From Methanococcus maripaludis C5 (GTDB lineage: Archaea; AGJL01; Methanococci; Methanococcales; Methanococcaceae), in NCBI RefSeq assembly GCF_000016125.1, contig NC_009135.1, positions 930,001-994,000 on the forward strand: a stretch of DNA of 64,000 nucleotides. The letters are read 5' to 3'. Numbering within the stretch: position 1 is the stretch's first letter; the number at the start of each line of letters is the position of its first letter. Under the pieces are notes generated by a model that did not search any database, was not told the origin of the DNA, and saw only the letters and a program-made list of their open reading frames with translations. Position numbers and translations under genes: made by a program. Below are positions 33,361 through 43,861 of this stretch, in pieces.

Positions 33361-35310
33361 TTATTTTTTTATTCCTCCCCGAAGGGTTGCCGCAACACCG
33401 TAATCAAATTCCATCAATTCTTGACCATTTAATATTGTTGTACCGTATGCCAACAAGTCATCGTCAGAATTTACAATTAATACTTCTTCAAATGGCCTTA
33501 ATTCATGATCACAGTCTTTAACAAATTTGGAATAAACAGATTTTCCAGCTCTTGCAAATTCTTCAACACTGCTGTCAATTACGATCCTATAGTTAGGAAA
33601 CTCGAGTTTTTCATGTAAAAGTTCAGCACCATATTTTGCAGGAATTAAAAAGTTGTCATTTGCCCGTAATGTAAACAAAACTTCCTTTTCAAGTAAAAGA
33701 TTTCTAATTCTACCGGTATTTTTACTTCTTCTTGATTTTACTTTTCCCATTAATTCATCGTCGAGTATTTTTGCCCCGTACTGGTATTCGAGCATTTTTC
33801 CGATTCTGAATATATCGGGATTGATTTTGTCGCAATCTTTTTTCTTGCCGTAGTGGTTTATGTAATAATTATATGTACTTATATCGAGTATTTTTTCAGT
33901 GTGTTTTTCTCTAAATTCGCTTACAAATTCATTGTTGTATTTCTTTTCAAAATCATACAGATCAGGTACTTCATTTTGAGCTAAAGGATACATTGTATCG
34001 ATATTTAAAGGAACTAACCCAAATACACTGTCTTTTATAAGTACATCAACGTCGCACGGAACATTGCTTAAATTTTCGTGGTATGGCTTTGAAGTGTTTT
34101 CTGACACGCTTGTTACATAGATTTTATCGTACTGAATTCTCTCAAGCCTTTGTTTGTGCCTGTAAATTTCAGGCCTATCCATACTTTCATATCCTGTGTA
34201 GAAAAATCCGGACTTTTTGGAAACAGGGTCGTGTTTTTCAATGAAATCCATGTATTTTGAAATAACTCTCAAACCGTTCAAAAGTTTAGGGTGACTTCTG
34301 CATCTTTCTTCAACGAGTTCCCAGAGGTTTCCTTCTTTTATTGCATTTTTGATTCTATCAATTTCTTCAAAAGTAACGTAGAGATTGTGTTCTGCAAGTA
34401 ATCTCGTTTTTTCCTTTTCTTCCAGGTTAAAAAGTTGTTTTGGAGTATATTCACTACATACTTTACAGGTGCAAGGGAAACTTTTTAAATCTTTCATGTC
34501 TTCAAGGTGAAGGGTTCCTTCTGCTGTTAAATATCTTCCATTTTTAGCATAAAGAGCATATGCGGCACTGTCAAATAAATCACATCCAAGTGCAACTGAC
34601 AGTGCAAATAACATCGGGTGTCCGCATCCAAAAAGGTGAACAGGCTTGTTTGTTGGAAGATGCATTTTTGAATTTAAAATAACTTCTGCAACCTCTCTGT
34701 ACCTATAATCTTCCATTAAAGGAACTACTGCGCCAATCGGGTAGATATCAAAGTCCATTTTACCCATAACTTCAGCACTTTTCTGCCTTAAATCCAAGTA
34801 CTTTGAACCCTGAATAGTTCCATTAAGTGCGAGTTTGTAGCCCATTTCTTTTCTTCTTTTAATCGAGTCTTTTGCTCTTTTAAAGGTTTCCAATAAATCG
34901 CTTTCAGCTTTTTCTCTTGAAACATCCGGACCAGTTGGGATATCAAGTATTGTTCCAACATCTACTCCGATTTTTTCCTGAAAATCGATTATTTCCATTG
35001 GGCCGACATTTACATCGCCATAAACACTCAACTGAAATGAGCCGCTGTCGGTTACAACGACATTTTTAAAGTCGATTAATTCGTGAATTCCTTTTGTTTC
35101 CGCAATTTCTCTGAGTTCTGGTGTTGTATATGTTATGTAAGAGTTTGTAATTACAACGTCAGCCAGTTTATTTATTAAATCCATTGAAACCGTCTGTTTT
35201 TTAGGATTTGGGTGAATTACAGGCATAATTGTTGGAGTTTCAATTTTTTTTCCGTTTATCGTGATTACACCAAGCCTTCCCATTGCATCACGAGCTTTTA
35301 TTTCAAACAT
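33361..35310 (-). CDS. tgtA: Archaeosine tRNA-guanine transglycosylase
   Basis: 649 aa. N-terminal TGT barrel with catalytic region VVTDSGSFQLSVYG, a zinc site CTCKVC...H, middle C1/C2 domains and a C-terminal PUA domain (EVLIVNSDDDLLAYGTTILNG). Exchanges guanine 15 of archaeal tRNA for preQ0, the first step of archaeosine. Full length for TgtA. ATGGTGGAAACATG start. Confidence 0.95.
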   Translation of the reverse strand: MFEIKARDAMGRLGVITINGKKIETPTIMPVIHPNPKKQTVSMDLINKLADVVITNSYITYTTPELREIAETKGIHELIDFKNVVVTDSGSFQLSVYGDVNVGPMEIIDFQEKIGVDVGTILDIPTGPDVSREKAESDLLETFKRAKDSIKRRKEMGYKLALNGTIQGSKYLDLRQKSAEVMGKMDFDIYPIGAVVPLMEDYRYREVAEVILNSKMHLPTNKPVHLFGCGHPMLFALSVALGCDLFDSAAYALYAKNGRYLTAEGTLHLEDMKDLKSFPCTCKVCSEYTPKQLFNLEEKEKTRLLAEHNLYVTFEEIDRIKNAIKEGNLWELVEERCRSHPKLLNGLRVISKYMDFIEKHDPVSKKSGFFYTGYESMDRPEIYRHKQRLERIQYDKIYVTSVSENTSKPYHENLSNVPCDVDVLIKDSVFGLVPLNIDTMYPLAQNEVPDLYDFEKKYNNEFVSEFREKHTEKILDISTYNYYINHYGKKKDCDKINPDIFRIGKMLEYQYGAKILDDELMGKVKSRRSKNTGRIRNLLLEKEVLFTLRANDNFLIPAKYGAELLHEKLEFPNYRIVIDSSVEEFARAGKSVYSKFVKDCDHELRPFEEVLIVNSDDDLLAYGTTILNGQELMEFDYGVAATLRGGIKK

Positions 35311-35457
35311 GTTTCCACCATAAATTAAACTTCATAATCTGTAAAAATCGATAATTTTCAATAATAATCCCAAATGTTAAAATAGCAATTAACTATTAGA
35401 TATATTACTTCATATAAAAAGAGATTCTTATTTAAAATATTTTTGGTTGGCGAGAAA

Positions 35458-35808
35458 ATGTATGAACAGGCTATTGTTATTCGAAATGATTTAAAAATGG
35501 GGAAGGGGAAAATGGCGGCTCAAGCCTGTCACGCATCAATTCAAGCTTTTTTACACGCTCAAAAAATAAGTTCATCAGCAGTCAGCGGCTGGATGAATGA
35601 AGGGCAGAAGAAAGTTGTTTTAAAAGTAAATTCTGAAAAGGAACTTTTAGAAATATTTAAAAACGTCAATATCGAAGGACTTCCATGCAGTTTGATAAGA
35701 GATGCTGGAAGAACCCAGATTGAACCAGGAAGTCTTACGGCTGTTGGAATTGGCCCTGAAAAAGAAGAAAAAATTTCAAAAGTTACGAAGGATTTAAAAT
35801 TACTTTAA
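35458..35808 (+). CDS. pth2: Peptidyl-tRNA hydrolase, Pth2 type
   Basis: 116 aa. [27 protein letters not shown] is the Pth2 signature, and [20 protein letters not shown] the C-terminal one. Frees tRNA from stalled peptidyl-tRNA. ATG 35458 chosen; upstream ribosome site is poor and an in-frame TTG at 35443 exists but would add residues not seen in the family. Confidence 0.95.
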
Positions 35809-35946
35809 ATTTGAAATTTACAAGAGTTTTATAAAAATTTAAGCACTATTAATAAATATTTGAAAACAGAATAAATAACATACAAAATTTAAGTTTACTT
35901 GATTCATTTTATTCCTTAAGATTTGGATCCTAATCTGGTGATAATT

Positions 35947-37182
35947 GTGGCTGTTAAAATAGCAGAACTTACCTGCGGAGCAGAGTACAGTGGTGTTCAG
36001 GCTGAAATTGAAAAAGCTGCGAAAGAAGTCGGTGGAGAAATTGTATATCCTGAAGTTGATTTAGAATATATTGACAAAGTTAACGATTATTTAGGATTTG
36101 AAGTTGCATCTGCTAACTTAAAATTAATGTTTGCACGAGCAATGTCAATTATTGAAGGAAACACTGATGCAGAAGCAGTTTTTATTTCAACCTGCTTTAG
36201 ATGCGCTGAAGGGGCCCTTGTAAGAAACGAAGTTAGGAGATTAATACAACAAAACACAGATTTACCTGTTGTTATGTATTCATTTACCGAAAGAACGAAA
36301 GCTTCAGAATTACTTACGAGAATGGAAGCTTTGGTTACAATTGTTGATAAAAAAGCACTTCTTGCAAGGAAAAAGCAGGATGGTATAAGTTTAGGACTTG
36401 ACAGTGGTTCAACTACAACAAAAGCAGTTATCATGAAAGATAACGAAGTTATTGGAACTGGCTGGGTTTATACTAAAGATGTTATCGAATCTGCACAAGA
36501 AGCGCTTGATGCAGCTTTGAAAGAATCCGGACTTAAAATGGAAAATATTGAAACAATTGGAACCACAGGTTATGGTAGACATACCCTTGGTGACCATTTT
36601 AAAGCTGATTTAGTACAAGAAGAATTAACAGTTAACTCAAAAGGAGCTGCATTTTTAGCAGGTGCTCAGAAAGGAGAAGCTACGGTAATTGATATTGGTG
36701 GAATGGATAACAAAGCAATTTCACTGAATAATGCGATTCCCGATGGCTTTACAATGGGTGGAATCTGTGCTGGTGCAAGCGGTAGGTTCTTTGAAATTAC
36801 TGCAAAAAGGCTAGATGTTTCAATTCAGGAACTTGGTGACATTGCAGCAACTGGAGACTGGCGAAATGTTATGATGAACAGCTACTGTATCGTATTTGGA
36901 ATTCAGGATTTAGTAACGGGTCTTGCAGGTGGTGCTACTCCAAATGACGTTGCCGCGGCAGCTGCTCACTCTGTTGCAGAACAGATTTACGAACAGCAAC
37001 TTCAAGAAGTTGATGTAAGGGATCCTTTAATTTTGGTTGGTGGAAGCAGTCTTTTGAAAGGAATGGTTCTTGCACTTGAAGAGATACTTGGTAAAAAAAT
37101 AATAGTTCCAAAATATTCTCAATTTATTGGTGCAGTTGGTGCTGCATTGATCTCTTCGGGATATAGGAATCTCAAAAAATAA
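35947..37182 (+). CDS. Methanogenesis marker protein 15
   Basis: 411 aa. C-terminal ASKHA ATPase of the BcrAD/BadFG type ([39 protein letters not shown]), as in activators of 2-hydroxyacyl-CoA dehydratases, preceded by ~150 residues special to methanogens. Likely drives a low-potential reduction, perhaps in methyl-CoM reductase maturation, unproven. Start is GTG 35947 with GGTGA 5 bases upstream. Downstream, 35 bases on, is nrpR. Confidence 0.9.
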   Translation: MAVKIAELTCGAEYSGVQAEIEKAAKEVGGEIVYPEVDLEYIDKVNDYLGFEVASANLKLMFARAMSIIEGNTDAEAVFISTCFRCAEGALVRNEVRRLIQQNTDLPVVMYSFTERTKASELLTRMEALVTIVDKKALLARKKQDGISLGLDSGSTTTKAVIMKDNEVIGTGWVYTKDVIESAQEALDAALKESGLKMENIETIGTTGYGRHTLGDHFKADLVQEELTVNSKGAAFLAGAQKGEATVIDIGGMDNKAISLNNAIPDGFTMGGICAGASGRFFEITAKRLDVSIQELGDIAATGDWRNVMMNSYCIVFGIQDLVTGLAGGATPNDVAAAAAHSVAEQIYEQQLQEVDVRDPLILVGGSSLLKGMVLALEEILGKKIIVPKYSQFIGAVGAALISSGYRNLKK

Positions 37183-37217
37183 CTTTTTTAAGTTTTTAGG
37201 TTAATAGGTGTGGCGTT

Positions 37218-38828
37218 ATGGACAGTAATATCGATGTTGAAATATTATCCATTCTATCAGAAGCATCTGCTCCAGTTGGTGCAAAAATAATCGCGGATGC
37301 ATTAAAAGATAGAGGATATGATATTGGGGAACGGGCAGTTAGGTATCACTTAAAAGAACTTGATGAAAACAGCCTTACAAAAAAATTAGGATATTCCGGA
37401 AGAGAAATCACTGAAAAAGGAATTGAAGAACTTGAAAAAGCAAATATTTCATTTAGAATCGGCTCAGTATATTCACAAGTGATTGAAAAACTTTATTTAT
37501 CGGATTTTCCTTCAAAAGTTCTGATAAATACTGCCAAATTCGAAGGAGATTATAAAACAATCAAAGAACTTGTTTTAAAATCTTTTGAAGCAGGTTATTC
37601 AGTAGGGGATTACCTAAATATCAGAAAAAAAGGATATTCAGTATTTGTTGAAACCCTCTGTAGTATTACGTTTGATAATTTTTTATTGAAAAACGGAATA
37701 ATTCCAACCCCTGAATACGGTGGAATCGTTAAATTTGAAGACTACGAACCAGTAAATTTTGAAGGAGTAATTGAATTTAAAAGTACCTCGATCGATCCAT
37801 TGGTTGCATTTATTATGCAGGGTAAAACGGATGTAATTGGCGTAATTGAAAATGGAGAAGGGCTTGTTCCTGCAAATTTCAGAGTTATTCCAAAATCAAG
37901 TGAAAAACAGTTTGAAAATATCCTTAAAAAAGATATGTTAAATTCTGTTTTAGCATATGGAACTGAAAACGTACTTGGAATGAATTTAAACCCTGAACAG
38001 ATTGGTGTAGTGTTAGTTGGTGGATTAACACCACTTTGTATCCCTCACGAATCAGGGTACGCCGCAGATATCAGTGCTGCCACACAGCTTAAAGATATTT
38101 CATCAATGGAAAAAAAAACGAAAGGATTCCTTGAAGCAAAGAAAAAGAAAGGAAAATTTAAAGTAACTCCAGTTTTATCCAAAATGCTTTCAAAAATGCA
38201 GGGTGTAAACTACGATATTGAAGATAAAAAAGGCAATGTTGTTGTAAACACTGCAAAAGTTCCTATTGAATACAAAGAAGAAGCAATAAATGCATTGAAA
38301 GACAGTTATGAAAATAAACTCGCAATTTCAGATCGCTTAAAAGTAGAATGCGATGAAGAATTCTTAAATGCATACACAATCTGTTCATTAACCGTTGATG
38401 GAGTATTTTTGAAAAACAAAATTCCTGTAATTCCCTACTATGGTGGAATTTTAGAAGTGAAAGCAGATGAAAAACGGTTTATTGAAGCAATTGACTACGA
38501 AGGAACGTCTCTTGACCCTCACGAAGTATTTTTCAATAAAGCTGATGGTAAAAACTACATTTTAGCAGGTATTCGAAAAGTTCCAATGTCTGCGTCTGAA
38601 AAATTAATAGAACTTAACGAAAAACTTGGCTGGAATTCGATAATCGAAGTAGGAAGGCCAAATAACGACATTTGCGGTGTTCGTGTTGAAAAATGTATGT
38701 TTGGAATTACCACGATTGGTGGAACAAACCCATTTGCAAATATGCGCAAAAACAACATCCCTGTGGAAATGAAGACCCTTCACAAATCAATTGACTATTC
38801 AGAACTAACAAATTACGACGATATTTAA
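37218..38828 (+). CDS. nrpR: Nitrogen regulatory repressor NrpR
   Basis: 536 aa: a winged helix (residues ~1-75) and two NrpR domains (about 80-310 and 315-536), each with a PEYGGI / PYYGGI segment. NrpR represses nif, glnA and other nitrogen genes in methanococci and is released by 2-oxoglutarate. Full two-domain architecture as in Methanococcus. AGGTGTGGCGTTATG start. I saw no GGAA-N6-TTCC operator next to genes here, but the scan was by eye. Confidence 0.95.
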   Translation: MDSNIDVEILSILSEASAPVGAKIIADALKDRGYDIGERAVRYHLKELDENSLTKKLGYSGREITEKGIEELEKANISFRIGSVYSQVIEKLYLSDFPSKVLINTAKFEGDYKTIKELVLKSFEAGYSVGDYLNIRKKGYSVFVETLCSITFDNFLLKNGIIPTPEYGGIVKFEDYEPVNFEGVIEFKSTSIDPLVAFIMQGKTDVIGVIENGEGLVPANFRVIPKSSEKQFENILKKDMLNSVLAYGTENVLGMNLNPEQIGVVLVGGLTPLCIPHESGYAADISAATQLKDISSMEKKTKGFLEAKKKKGKFKVTPVLSKMLSKMQGVNYDIEDKKGNVVVNTAKVPIEYKEEAINALKDSYENKLAISDRLKVECDEEFLNAYTICSLTVDGVFLKNKIPVIPYYGGILEVKADEKRFIEAIDYEGTSLDPHEVFFNKADGKNYILAGIRKVPMSASEKLIELNEKLGWNSIIEVGRPNNDICGVRVEKCMFGITTIGGTNPFANMRKNNIPVEMKTLHKSIDYSELTNYDDI

Positions 38829-38852
38829 ATTTATTAATATAAGGAGATATTT

Positions 38853-39629
38853 ATGGGAAAAAAGGACAAAAGATGGGTTCTTCAAAGGAAAAACGACCAT
38901 TATTACAATTTGGCAAAAAAAAGAAATTATAGATCAAGAGCAACGTACAAATTATTCCAGTTGAATGAAAAATTCAATTTAATAAAGGAAAGAAACGTTG
39001 TTGTAGATTTGGGCTGTGCTCCAGGAGGATGGCTTCAGGCTGCACGAGATATTGTTGGAGATAAAGGTTTTATCGTTGGAATTGACTTACAGACTGTAAA
39101 GCCACTCCCATATGAAAATGTCATTGCAATAAAAGGCGATATGACAAAAGAAGAGATATTAAAACAGGCACGAGATTTATTGCCCGAAAAACCAGATGTT
39201 ATAATCTGTGATGCTTCCCCAAACATCAGCGGAGTTTGGGATGTTGACCATGCAAGATCCCTTGAACTTACAACAATGGCGCTCATGACTGCAACTAAAA
39301 TGTTGAAAAAAGGTGGAAACTTTGTTGTAAAAGTATTTCAAGGCGATTTGTTCGAAAAATACGTTCAACTCGTTTCAGAATACTTTGATAAAGCATTCAC
39401 AACAAAACCGAGAGCTTCTAGAGATGAAAGTGCCGAAGTATATGTGATTGGAAAAAGATTCAACGGAAGAAAATTTGATATGAATTCAAAATCGCCAATT
39501 GTAAAATTGCTTGATACAAATCCAAAGGAAAATGAGATTACAAGTCCGAGTTTAAGAAAAGATATATCTAAAGAAGATAGTGGACTCATGATTAAAAGAA
39601 TAAAGGAAATGAGATCCAAAAAAGAATAA
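38853..39629 (+). CDS. rlmE: 23S rRNA 2'-O-ribose methyltransferase, FtsJ/RrmJ family
   Basis: 258 aa. SAM-binding [13 protein letters not shown] and catalytic K-D-K-E residues in [27 protein letters not shown] and SAEVYVIG. Predicted to methylate U2552-equivalent in the 23S A-loop. The 60-residue C-terminal tail is charged and disordered-looking. AAGGAGATATTT before the ATG. Follows nrpR by 24 bases. Confidence 0.92.
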   Translation: MGKKDKRWVLQRKNDHYYNLAKKRNYRSRATYKLFQLNEKFNLIKERNVVVDLGCAPGGWLQAARDIVGDKGFIVGIDLQTVKPLPYENVIAIKGDMTKEEILKQARDLLPEKPDVIICDASPNISGVWDVDHARSLELTTMALMTATKMLKKGGNFVVKVFQGDLFEKYVQLVSEYFDKAFTTKPRASRDESAEVYVIGKRFNGRKFDMNSKSPIVKLLDTNPKENEITSPSLRKDISKEDSGLMIKRIKEMRSKKE

Positions 39630-39681
39630 TTTATGCATTAATAATTTTACTACTTTTTTAAAATTTAAAAAAATTATAAAT

Positions 39682-40236
39682 TTATTTCCAGAGTCTAAGT
39701 TCACTTCTTTTGACATCTTGTCTGTGTCTTTCTAAAAATTTGTACATTTTTGAGTGCGACGTTCCTCTTAAAAGCATCTCGATTGCATCTTTTGCAATTT
39801 TTGCAGTTTCGATTTCTCCGATAATTGAAACGGTTTTTCCATAAACTGAAATGTGCGTTGAAGTTAATTCTTCAATGTATCTTCTTGATTTTCCACTGCT
39901 TCCGATAATTCTTCCTTTTAATCTTTGAAGAGCTTTATCAGAATTTCCATATTCTGAAATATCGATTACTTCAAAAGCATATTCATCTGAAACCAGTTTT
40001 AAAGCTTTTTCGGGATTAAATCCCCTTCCAATAGCTTTTACAATATCTCTTGCTTTCCATAGGGCTAATGGGTCTTCCTGGCCTTCTGTTGAATAAATAT
40101 TAACTTCCCCTTCGGAATCGATTTCCAATTCAACCCCAAGCTCACTTTCAAGTGTTTTTCTAACTTCTCCGTGAGTTCCAATAAGGATACCTGTTCTCTC
40201 TTTTGGAATCTTCACTACTTCCACATTCTCATACAT
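39682..40236 (-). CDS. KH-domain protein, archaeal Pno1/Dim2-like
   Basis: 184 aa with two KH domains: IPKERTGILIGTHGEVRKTLESELG and LKGRIIGSSGKSRRYIEELT, both with GxxG loops. Homologues of eukaryotic Pno1/Dim2 (Krr1) act in small-subunit rRNA maturation. Placed downstream of rio1 and eif1A, a conserved archaeal ribosome-assembly/initiation group. GGTGAGATTTTATG start. Confidence 0.9.
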   Translation of the reverse strand: MYENVEVVKIPKERTGILIGTHGEVRKTLESELGVELEIDSEGEVNIYSTEGQEDPLALWKARDIVKAIGRGFNPEKALKLVSDEYAFEVIDISEYGNSDKALQRLKGRIIGSSGKSRRYIEELTSTHISVYGKTVSIIGEIETAKIAKDAIEMLLRGTSHSKMYKFLERHRQDVKRSELRLWK

Positions 40237-40316
40237 AAAATCTCACCAATTAGGCATTTAAATTTCGTTAAACATTATATAATTAATACTTAAAAAAAGA
40301 TTTTGTAAAAATTTTT

Positions 40317-41138
40317 TTAATATGTTTTTGCCATTTCTTCATCGATTAATGCGAGTTCTTCTCCAGAAACGAATTTGTAGAACTCTTTGTAATCAGTTGC
40401 AATTCCTCTTCTTTTAAAGAAACTGCAAACGTTTTTAACATCCCTAATAAGAAGTGTTTTTGAAAGAGGATGTTCTTTAACAACCCCTTGTGAAAAATCA
40501 ATGTATACTGGCTCTTCTTCATGTACTAAAATATTATATTCGGATAAATCCCCGTGAACTAATTGGGCATCTTGATATAATACCTTCATGTCTTCTCGTA
40601 TCATTTCATAGAATTCAGAATAATCGACTTCCACATCTTTTAATCTTGGAGCTGGAACTCCATCTTCATGAACCATATCCATTAAAAGTATATTTTCCCT
40701 TTTTAATATTGGTTCTGGCGTGTTTATATAATCTCCCGCTCTTAAAAGGTTCCTAAATTCTTTTTCAACCCATGCAGTTATTACCTGTCGAGTACTGCTT
40801 CTCCTAAGGTGGAATCGAGGATCACCTTGAATATATTTCCACATTGTTTTAAAATCACATGTAGAAACACGGTAAACCTTTAATGCGTAGAGTTCGTCCT
40901 CTTTATTTGCAGAAAACACTACTGCTTCCTTTCCAGAATTAACAACTCCAGAAATTTCATCAATGTGTTTTGCCACAAGTAAATTATAAATATTTAAGAG
41001 AGTACGTTGGTCAAAAACTTCGTTTTCAGTTTTTAATTCTTCCAAAAACTTCTTTTTTCTTTCAACGATCTTTTTTTGAAACTCCCTATCCAGTTGTTTT
41101 TCTTTTTTATCTAAATCCATTTTAGGGACATCTTTCAT
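40317..41138 (-). CDS. rio1: Rio1 serine protein kinase
   Basis: 273 aa. ATP site SGKEAVVFSANKEDELYALKVYR, catalytic loop LVHGDLSEYNILV and metal loop YIDFSQGV (Asp in IDFSQ), the RIO1 signature. In eukaryotes Rio1 acts in 40S maturation; the archaeal gene pairs with KH and eIF1A genes as here. Start at ATG 41138 after GGGATATTG. Confidence 0.93.
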   Translation of the reverse strand: MKDVPKMDLDKKEKQLDREFQKKIVERKKKFLEELKTENEVFDQRTLLNIYNLLVAKHIDEISGVVNSGKEAVVFSANKEDELYALKVYRVSTCDFKTMWKYIQGDPRFHLRRSSTRQVITAWVEKEFRNLLRAGDYINTPEPILKRENILLMDMVHEDGVPAPRLKDVEVDYSEFYEMIREDMKVLYQDAQLVHGDLSEYNILVHEEEPVYIDFSQGVVKEHPLSKTLLIRDVKNVCSFFKRRGIATDYKEFYKFVSGEELALIDEEMAKTY

Positions 41139-41147
41139 CAATATCCC

Positions 41148-41459
41148 TTATCTCATGAATTCTAAGTATCCTTTTCTGTTTAACCAGTCAACTTGTCCTT
41201 TTGTGTATCTCCAGATTACGTCGCATTTCTCATCGGACTGTACTTCCCAAGGAGTGACAATTACAACATCGTCTTCCCTTACCCAGATTTTTCTCTTTAA
41301 TTTTCCAGGAATTCTACCCATTCTGAGTTTTCCGTCCATGCATCTTACCCTAACCCTACTTGCACCAAGCATTTGCTCGATTACTCCAAGAACTTCGTTT
41401 TCATTTTCTCTCGGAGTCCTTACTCTTGTTGGTTGTTGGGGTGCTTGTTGTCCTCGCAT
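41148..41459 (-). CDS. eif1A: Translation initiation factor 1A
   Basis: 103 aa OB-fold protein: [45 protein letters not shown]. Promotes initiation-complex assembly. Start 41459 follows GGTGAGAACT. Rio1 starts 9 bases after its stop. Confidence 0.95.
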   Translation of the reverse strand: MRGQQAPQQPTRVRTPRENENEVLGVIEQMLGASRVRVRCMDGKLRMGRIPGKLKRKIWVREDDVVIVTPWEVQSDEKCDVIWRYTKGQVDWLNRKGYLEFMR

Positions 41460-41618
41460 AGTTCTCACCTTTTTTTCGATAATTTTAAAAAATTAGTTAA
41501 TCGATAGTTTTAAGAAATCAAAAGAAAAACGTAAAACGAAGATTATTCGTTTATTTTAAATCTTTTTATAGTAATGAAGTAGTAATCATTTATATACTTA
41601 ATTATGTATGGTGAGAGT

Positions 41619-42257
41619 TTGGTAAAATTAATGCTTGCACTTGATGTAATGGATGAAAAAAAGGCAGTTTTGATTGCTAAAGAAACTTCAGAGTACGTTG
41701 ACTCTATAAAAATAGGATACCCGTTAGTTTTAGCTACTGGATTAAATATAATCGACAAAATAAAAGAAGCTACCAGCAAAGAAGTAATCTGTGATTTCAA
41801 AGTTGCGGACATTCCTTCAACAAATGAAAAAATCGCTGAATTAACGCTAAATCACGCTGACGGGATAATTTGTCAGGGTTTTGTGGGTTCAGACAGTGTT
41901 TCTGCAATTTTAAAGGTTGGAAAAGCAAAAAATAAAAAAGTAATAATGGTAACAGAAATGTCTCACCCCGGAGCTACAGAATACTTGCAAAACGTAGCTG
42001 AAGATATGGCAAAAATGGCTGATAAATTAAAAGTTAATGGAATAGTTGCACCATCAACACGGCCTGAAAGATTAAAAGAAATCAAATCTATTGTAAAAGA
42101 CGCTTTTGTAATATCCCCCGGAGTTGGAGCCCAGGGTGGAAATTTAAGCGATGTTTTAAATGTTTTAAGTGAAAACGACTATGTAATTATTGGTAGAGCA
42201 ATCTACGAAAATGAAAATCCAAAAGAAATGGCAAGACAGTACAAAATGCAAATGTGA
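41619..42257 (+). CDS. pyrF: Orotidine 5'-phosphate decarboxylase
   Basis: 212 aa TIM barrel: LALDVMDEKKAV, CDFKVADIPSTN (the K-D-x-x-D catalytic array is DFKVADIP), and RPERL, with a C-terminal GRAIYENENP phosphate site. Last step of UMP synthesis. TTG at 41619 chosen because GGTGA is 4 bases upstream; upstream ATG 41604 has none. Confidence 0.92.
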   Translation: MVKLMLALDVMDEKKAVLIAKETSEYVDSIKIGYPLVLATGLNIIDKIKEATSKEVICDFKVADIPSTNEKIAELTLNHADGIICQGFVGSDSVSAILKVGKAKNKKVIMVTEMSHPGATEYLQNVAEDMAKMADKLKVNGIVAPSTRPERLKEIKSIVKDAFVISPGVGAQGGNLSDVLNVLSENDYVIIGRAIYENENPKEMARQYKMQM

Positions 42258-42380
42258 TTGTTAAACCAAATTTTAATTACAATAATTGCCAGCATAAGGT
42301 ATTTATAATTTTAAAGCATATAGATTAATAAAATAAAATAATTAATTTAACTACCGATTAGATACTTTTAGGCGATAATT

Positions 42381-43049
42381 ATGTTTTTAAACTCTAAAAG
42401 GGGACAGTTGTCAATTGAAATACTTATAATAGCTCTTGGGTTGTTACTCAGTGGAACAATTCTTGCATCCCATATGACAAAAAATACTGGAAGCCATAGT
42501 GAAATATCTGGGCTCAAAAAAAATATTTTTGCAGGCCCAATGATGTCATATATCGCAACTAGTGCCGTTAACGGCAGTTTCGAATCTTTAGAAAATGAAG
42601 ATGATGAACCCGTAGATACAATTACAAACATTACGGGGGACCTTAATATTAATCCAGGTCATGGATTAGGTTATGGAATATATGAATTCTACGCTGAATA
42701 TTTTACAGATGTATATTATATAGACAAATTACATGGTAACCCATATGTTACAAAAGGATCTGGCGATATTGCATATCTCCCATATGCAGGTAGTGCAACA
42801 GAAATAAAGTTAAAAGCCAAAAATGGTACAAGTTTGAGCATTAATGGTGAAGAAATCCCAAACAATTATAAGTTATACACAATAACGTCCAAAAACTCTG
42901 GAGAATCATTCAGTTACAGCATTGATGGCCATAGTACGGGTACCTTGTATTTATCAATCGATGAAAGTGATTATAATAAAATACAGATCCGAATCGAACA
43001 TAACGGGCATGGCCCTCATCCAGACTTAGTATATCCTGAAGAAGAATAA
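42381..43049 (+). CDS. Type IV pilin-like protein, class III signal peptide
   Basis: 222 aa. N-terminus KRGQLSIEILIIALGLLLSG is a class III signal peptide (DUF361); the prepilin peptidase EppA would cut before Gln. The mature part is ~210 residues, larger than usual archaeal pilins (~60-80), with a Ser/Thr/Gly-rich domain and several NxS/T sequons. It may be a minor pilin or surface protein. GGCGATAATTATG start. A second similar gene follows after 99 bases. Confidence 0.85.
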   Translation: MFLNSKRGQLSIEILIIALGLLLSGTILASHMTKNTGSHSEISGLKKNIFAGPMMSYIATSAVNGSFESLENEDDEPVDTITNITGDLNINPGHGLGYGIYEFYAEYFTDVYYIDKLHGNPYVTKGSGDIAYLPYAGSATEIKLKAKNGTSLSINGEEIPNNYKLYTITSKNSGESFSYSIDGHSTGTLYLSIDESDYNKIQIRIEHNGHGPHPDLVYPEEE

Positions 43050-43148
43050 TCAATAATAACATTAATTTCTTTTTTTAATTAAGTATTTATTCTGAAAAAT
43101 TCTATTTTTTTATATATTATTTATTTTGTCAATTAGGGGGTAGTATAT

Positions 43149-43826
43149 ATGGCAAAATTTTCAAAAGGACAGATCTCAATAGAATTAATACTTTTAGTAA
43201 TAGCCGTACTTCTCGCAGGTATTTTGGTATCGTTTCACATGACGAAGTTTACGTTTGAAGGGGATATTTTATCAGATGTTCGAGAAGGTGCATTTCAATT
43301 ATTTGAATCTAGTACGGATACCCAAATAATAGTAATAAATTATTCATTGAATCTTTCTGACGTGAAAATAAGCCCATCAACAAATTTAAATAACGCATGG
43401 CTTCAAATAAATGATACTGGAAACGATACATACCTCTGGTACTATGGTGATGGTACATTCAAAGGACTGGCAAATACGAGTGATCCTGATGAAGGCATTA
43501 CCGAAGACAATCTAGTTGGCCTACCCCATGCAGGATATGCAACAAATATAATATTCAGATCAGATATCCCAACTGATATGAATTGGGAAGGCATACCATT
43601 TACGTTTACTAGCATCAAAAAATTTGAAATAATTGCAAATAACCCAGAAATACCAATAAAATACAACATATCTCATGAGGGAGCTCCAGAAACGTCAAAT
43701 CAGGCATTTTTAGATATTGAAGCAGATGATGTAACCATAATTGTTACAAAAGCCAATTCCGATACTTATAAATTGGTTGCAAATACAACTAGTGGAACAA
43801 TAGAACTGTTAGAATATAAACCCTAA
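43149..43826 (+). CDS. Second type IV pilin-like protein, class III signal peptide
   Basis: 225 aa, with KGQISIELILLVIAVLLAGI (cleavage before Gln expected). The two proteins share signal and size and a short common segment (YLPYAGSATEIKL vs GLPHAGYATNIIF), so they look like diverged paralogues. At least six NxS/T sequons (for example NYS, NLS, NDT) suggest heavy N-glycosylation, as in methanococcal pilins and flagellins. AGGGGGTAGTATAT before the ATG. Confidence 0.85.
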   Translation: MAKFSKGQISIELILLVIAVLLAGILVSFHMTKFTFEGDILSDVREGAFQLFESSTDTQIIVINYSLNLSDVKISPSTNLNNAWLQINDTGNDTYLWYYGDGTFKGLANTSDPDEGITEDNLVGLPHAGYATNIIFRSDIPTDMNWEGIPFTFTSIKKFEIIANNPEIPIKYNISHEGAPETSNQAFLDIEADDVTIIVTKANSDTYKLVANTTSGTIELLEYKP

Positions 43827-43861
43827 CTTTATTACATATTATTTTAAAAAATCGTGAAAAA

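Noticed and set aside
35443-35457. TTG start for pth2
   Set aside because: It lacks a ribosome site and adds residues before the conserved MYEQAIVIR start.
37183-37217. NrpR operator before nrpR itself
   Set aside because: The 35-base gap does not contain GGAA-N6-TTCC.
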